Below, one piece after another: positions 5,459 through 6,715 of a DNA stretch of 6,715 nt; positions within the stretch are counted from its first letter, which is position 1, and each line of letters opens with the position of its first letter. The DNA is from Deltaproteobacteria bacterium (GTDB taxonomy: Bacteria; Chloroflexota; Dehalococcoidia; Dehalococcoidales; BS750m-G39). Location of the stretch: positions 1 through 6,715 of the forward strand of contig JABMRW010000131.1 of NCBI GenBank assembly GCA_013202445.1, in the 5' to 3' direction. The notes beneath the pieces are model-generated. The model worked only from the letters and a program-made list of their open reading frames with translations. It was not told where the DNA came from and made no database searches. The position numbers and the translations under genes were made by a program.

Positions 5459-5535
5459 ACTTAACATAAAAGCAAAACCAAAACAATCCAAAACAAACAA
5501 CCCTCACCCCAAAATTACGATGCACTTAACATAAA
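5459..5535. repeat. 12-base direct repeat ACTTAACATAAA, two copies
   Basis: ACTTAACATAAA occurs exactly at 5459-5470 and 5524-5535, 65 bases apart, both followed by A-rich, C-interrupted sequence. The role is unknown: it could be a local duplication, a protein-binding pair or chance in low-complexity DNA. Confidence 0.5.
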
Positions 5536-5576
5536 CACAAAAACAATTCCCACGCCTGCCCACTCTCGAATTGTTT
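5533..5576 (-). terminator. Weak candidate terminator of the AmmeMemoRadiSam operon
   Basis: AAACAATTC (5541-5549) and GAATTGTTT (5568-5576) form a 9-bp stem with an 18-base loop. Read on the minus strand, about 30 bases after the stop of the AMMECR1-like gene, the stem runs into TTTTTGTGTTT. The stem is A+T-rich and the loop is large, so it would be inefficient at best. Confidence 0.3.
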
Positions 5577-5604
5577 CCCCGGATTTAATGTCCTCCTGTC
5601 GCCC

Positions 5605-6108
5605 CTATTTATACCTCTCCACCTCAAAGCGGTAAAGCTTCACCGGCTCATCGGGGCCTATGCCCGCCTTAAGGCGGCAGATGTTAATCTGCTCGCTGGT
5701 ACTCTCCACCCCCTCCAGGTCAGGCAGGAGCAGACCCCTGCGCCCCCCCCTCTCCACGATAACCCCGTACCGCCTGGCATCGAGCTGTTTCCGGCTCTTA
5801 ACCGGCTTGGGCTTGGTCAGGATGTCCACGCTGTATTCAAGCTCTTTGAGCTCATCGGCGGTGATAGGGTAGAAGCGGGGGTCTCTGACCACCGAGCTGA
5901 TAGCATTGACGATAATCTCCTCGGCCACGTTGTTCCTCTGCGCTTCGGTAGTGCCGATGCAGCCTCTCAGTTCGCCGCCCTTATGAATGGAGACGAAGAC
6001 GCCGGCCTTCGGCTTCATCTCGGGGGTAAGCCTTTTCACCTCTATGACCTTACCCCGCCTGACGTAGCTTTCCACCGACCTCTTGGCCAGTCTTACCAGT
6101 GGGTGCAC
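5605..6108 (-). CDS. AMMECR1-like protein (AmmeMemoRadiSam system protein A)
   Basis: This 167-residue AMMECR1-domain protein has the family signature LRGCIGT (47-53), followed by AISSVVRDPRFYPIT (69-83) and ELEYSVDILTKPKPV, and ends in a characteristic YRFEVERYK. In many bacteria and archaea this domain is encoded with a MEMO-like protein and a radical SAM enzyme; the reaction of the set is not established. The start chosen is GTG at 6108-6106: homology begins at its first residues, GGAGG lies about ten bases upstream, and the codon shares one base with the stop of the upstream gene (TAGTG). A longer frame to 6267 exists, but its extra N-terminus is only arginine-rich antiphase reading of the MEMO gene. 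The third component, the radical SAM gene, is not in this window and may lie beyond base 6715 or elsewhere. Confidence 0.9.
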   Translation of the reverse strand: MHPLVRLAKRSVESYVRRGKVIEVKRLTPEMKPKAGVFVSIHKGGELRGCIGTTEAQRNNVAEEIIVNAISSVVRDPRFYPITADELKELEYSVDILTKPKPVKSRKQLDARRYGVIVERGGRRGLLLPDLEGVESTSEQINICRLKAGIGPDEPVKLYRFEVERYK

Positions 6109-6715
6109 TATCCGCCTCCGCCTTTTATTATTATACCGGCGTAGCCCACCACGCTGGAGTAGTCGCCGGTGGCATCGCCGCTGGTCTGGTACTTGACCAG
6201 TTCGGCGGAGGTGGCACCGAGTTCCCTGGCGGCGGCGATAAGGCTGGCGACGGGCGCAACGCCGCACATGGATATGTTGTGCTCCTCGACCCGGCGGAAA
6301 AGCTCGTCCTCGTCAAGACGCAGTATGGCGTCTATCGCCTGCCGGTCTTTCTTCGCGGCGGTATCATGCGGCTCGTAGTGGGTCATGTCGCTGCTGGCCA
6401 TCAAAACCACTTCCCGCCCGGTGTCACTGATGGCCCGGGCAATCTCCTTACCGATTTCCTTGTAGACGTCAATGCCGGCAAACGAGAGCGTTATGGGCAC
6501 TATTTTAATATCGGGCTTGAAGTACTGTAAGAAGGGAAGCTGGACTTCAATGGAATGTTCAAACTGATGGGCGTCGGCATCCTCTTGGAGGTGGTGCGTT
6601 ATGCTCAGCAGGTGTTGCGCCAGCTCCGCATCAATCTCCACATCTCCCAGTGGCGTCTGCCATTTGCCCTGTGCCATGATGCTCAACGGCTTGCCTTTTC
6701 CCGTATGGTTCGGCC
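6108..6715 (-). CDS. MEMO-like protein (AmmeMemoRadiSam system protein B), N-terminus beyond window
   Basis: This is the C-terminal part, about 201 residues, of a MEMO1-family protein. The family fold resembles nonhaem-iron dioxygenases and binds metal through histidines and a cysteine. The frame stays open to the edge at 6715 and already shows the conserved PNHTG at its first visible residues, so the start lies outside; the internal TTG or ATG near 6680 is not the true start. Other conserved blocks are GKWQTPLG, FEHSIEVQLPFLQ, SSDMTHYEP, SMCGVAPV (the conserved cysteine) and SGDATGDYSSVVGYAG. Family proteins are roughly 260-290 residues, so about a quarter is missing. The stop TAG at 6110-6108 overlaps the GTG of the AMMECR1-like gene by one base, indicating an operon with coupled translation. 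Confidence 0.9.
   Translation of the reverse strand, partial: PNHTGKGKPLSIMAQGKWQTPLGDVEIDAELAQHLLSITHHLQEDADAHQFEHSIEVQLPFLQYFKPDIKIVPITLSFAGIDVYKEIGKEIARAISDTGREVVLMASSDMTHYEPHDTAAKKDRQAIDAILRLDEDELFRRVEEHNISMCGVAPVASLIAAARELGATSAELVKYQTSGDATGDYSSVVGYAGIIIKGGGG

Larger units (their letters stand above)
5400..5604. other. Gene-free spacer, extremely G-poor on the plus strand
   Basis: This spacer lies between the convergent ends of the cassette and the AmmeMemoRadiSam operon. In 5401-5520 I count 47 C and only 3 G on the plus strand. There is no coding sequence or tRNA, and no clear terminator for the cassette. It contains a 12-base direct repeat and a weak inverted repeat, listed separately. 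The right boundary of the imported DNA probably lies here. Confidence 0.6.

Noticed and set aside
5541..5576. The inverted repeat as terminator of the plus-strand cassette
   Set aside because: On the plus strand the stem is followed by CCCC rather than a T-run and lies about 140 bases past the stop; the minus-strand orientation fits better, and only weakly.
6109..6267. Longer start for the AMMECR1-like gene, adding 53 residues
   Set aside because: The added stretch is arginine-rich nonsense read out of frame from the MEMO-like gene, whereas GTG 6108 has a ribosome-binding site and begins where family similarity begins.

Overview
The window looks like the chromosome of a bacterium. It has an initiator tRNA behind a near-perfect sigma70-type promoter, Shine-Dalgarno-led genes, and a G+C-rich backbone. 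The gene content (a RarA/MgsA-type ATPase, an AMMECR1-like and MEMO-like gene pair, and an HPHP-type alpha/beta hydrolase) would fit Chloroflexota of the Dehalococcoidia type, but that is a weak guess from recollection, not a sequence comparison.

Layout. The left backbone block (1-2507) is entirely on the minus strand. In the direction of transcription it holds a small four-helix membrane protein (2154-2507), a short hairpin terminator, a complete RarA/MgsA clamp-loader-like AAA+ ATPase (732-2090), an alpha/beta hydrolase that starts on the TTGA overlap with rarA's stop codon (103-735), and the 5' part of tRNA-fMet(CAU) (1-48) with its own TTGACA-N17-TATACT promoter. The right backbone block (5605-6715) is also on the minus strand. 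It holds the 5'-truncated MEMO-like gene (AmmeMemoRadiSam system protein B) and the AMMECR1-like gene (protein A), joined by a one-base TAGTG overlap.

Between these blocks is a plus-strand, visibly A+T-richer cassette (about 2785-5399). It has three tightly packed genes: a Dcm/EcoRII-like cytosine-C5 methyltransferase, a 315-residue protein with a PD-(D/E)XK nuclease signature that is probably the cognate restriction endonuclease, and a short MutY/Mig-like HhH-GPD glycosylase with a C-terminal four-cysteine iron-sulfur motif. The simplest reading is a horizontally acquired type II restriction-modification system that carries its own repair enzyme. The methyltransferase makes 5-methylcytosine, which deaminates to thymine, and the glycosylase would remove T from the resulting G:T mismatches. 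This is the job Vsr does beside Dcm and Mig.MthI does beside M.MthTI. An extended -10 promoter lies so close to the methyltransferase ATG that the transcript should be almost leaderless.

The two spacers flanking the cassette are unusual. The left one (2508-2805) carries two strong hairpins separated by eight T, C-runs that form a G-quadruplex motif on the minus strand, and a reading frame that resembles a severed C-terminus. The right one (5400-5604) is extremely poor in G on the plus strand and contains a 12-base direct repeat and a weak hairpin. I see no CRISPR array, insertion sequence, rRNA or clear target-site duplication.
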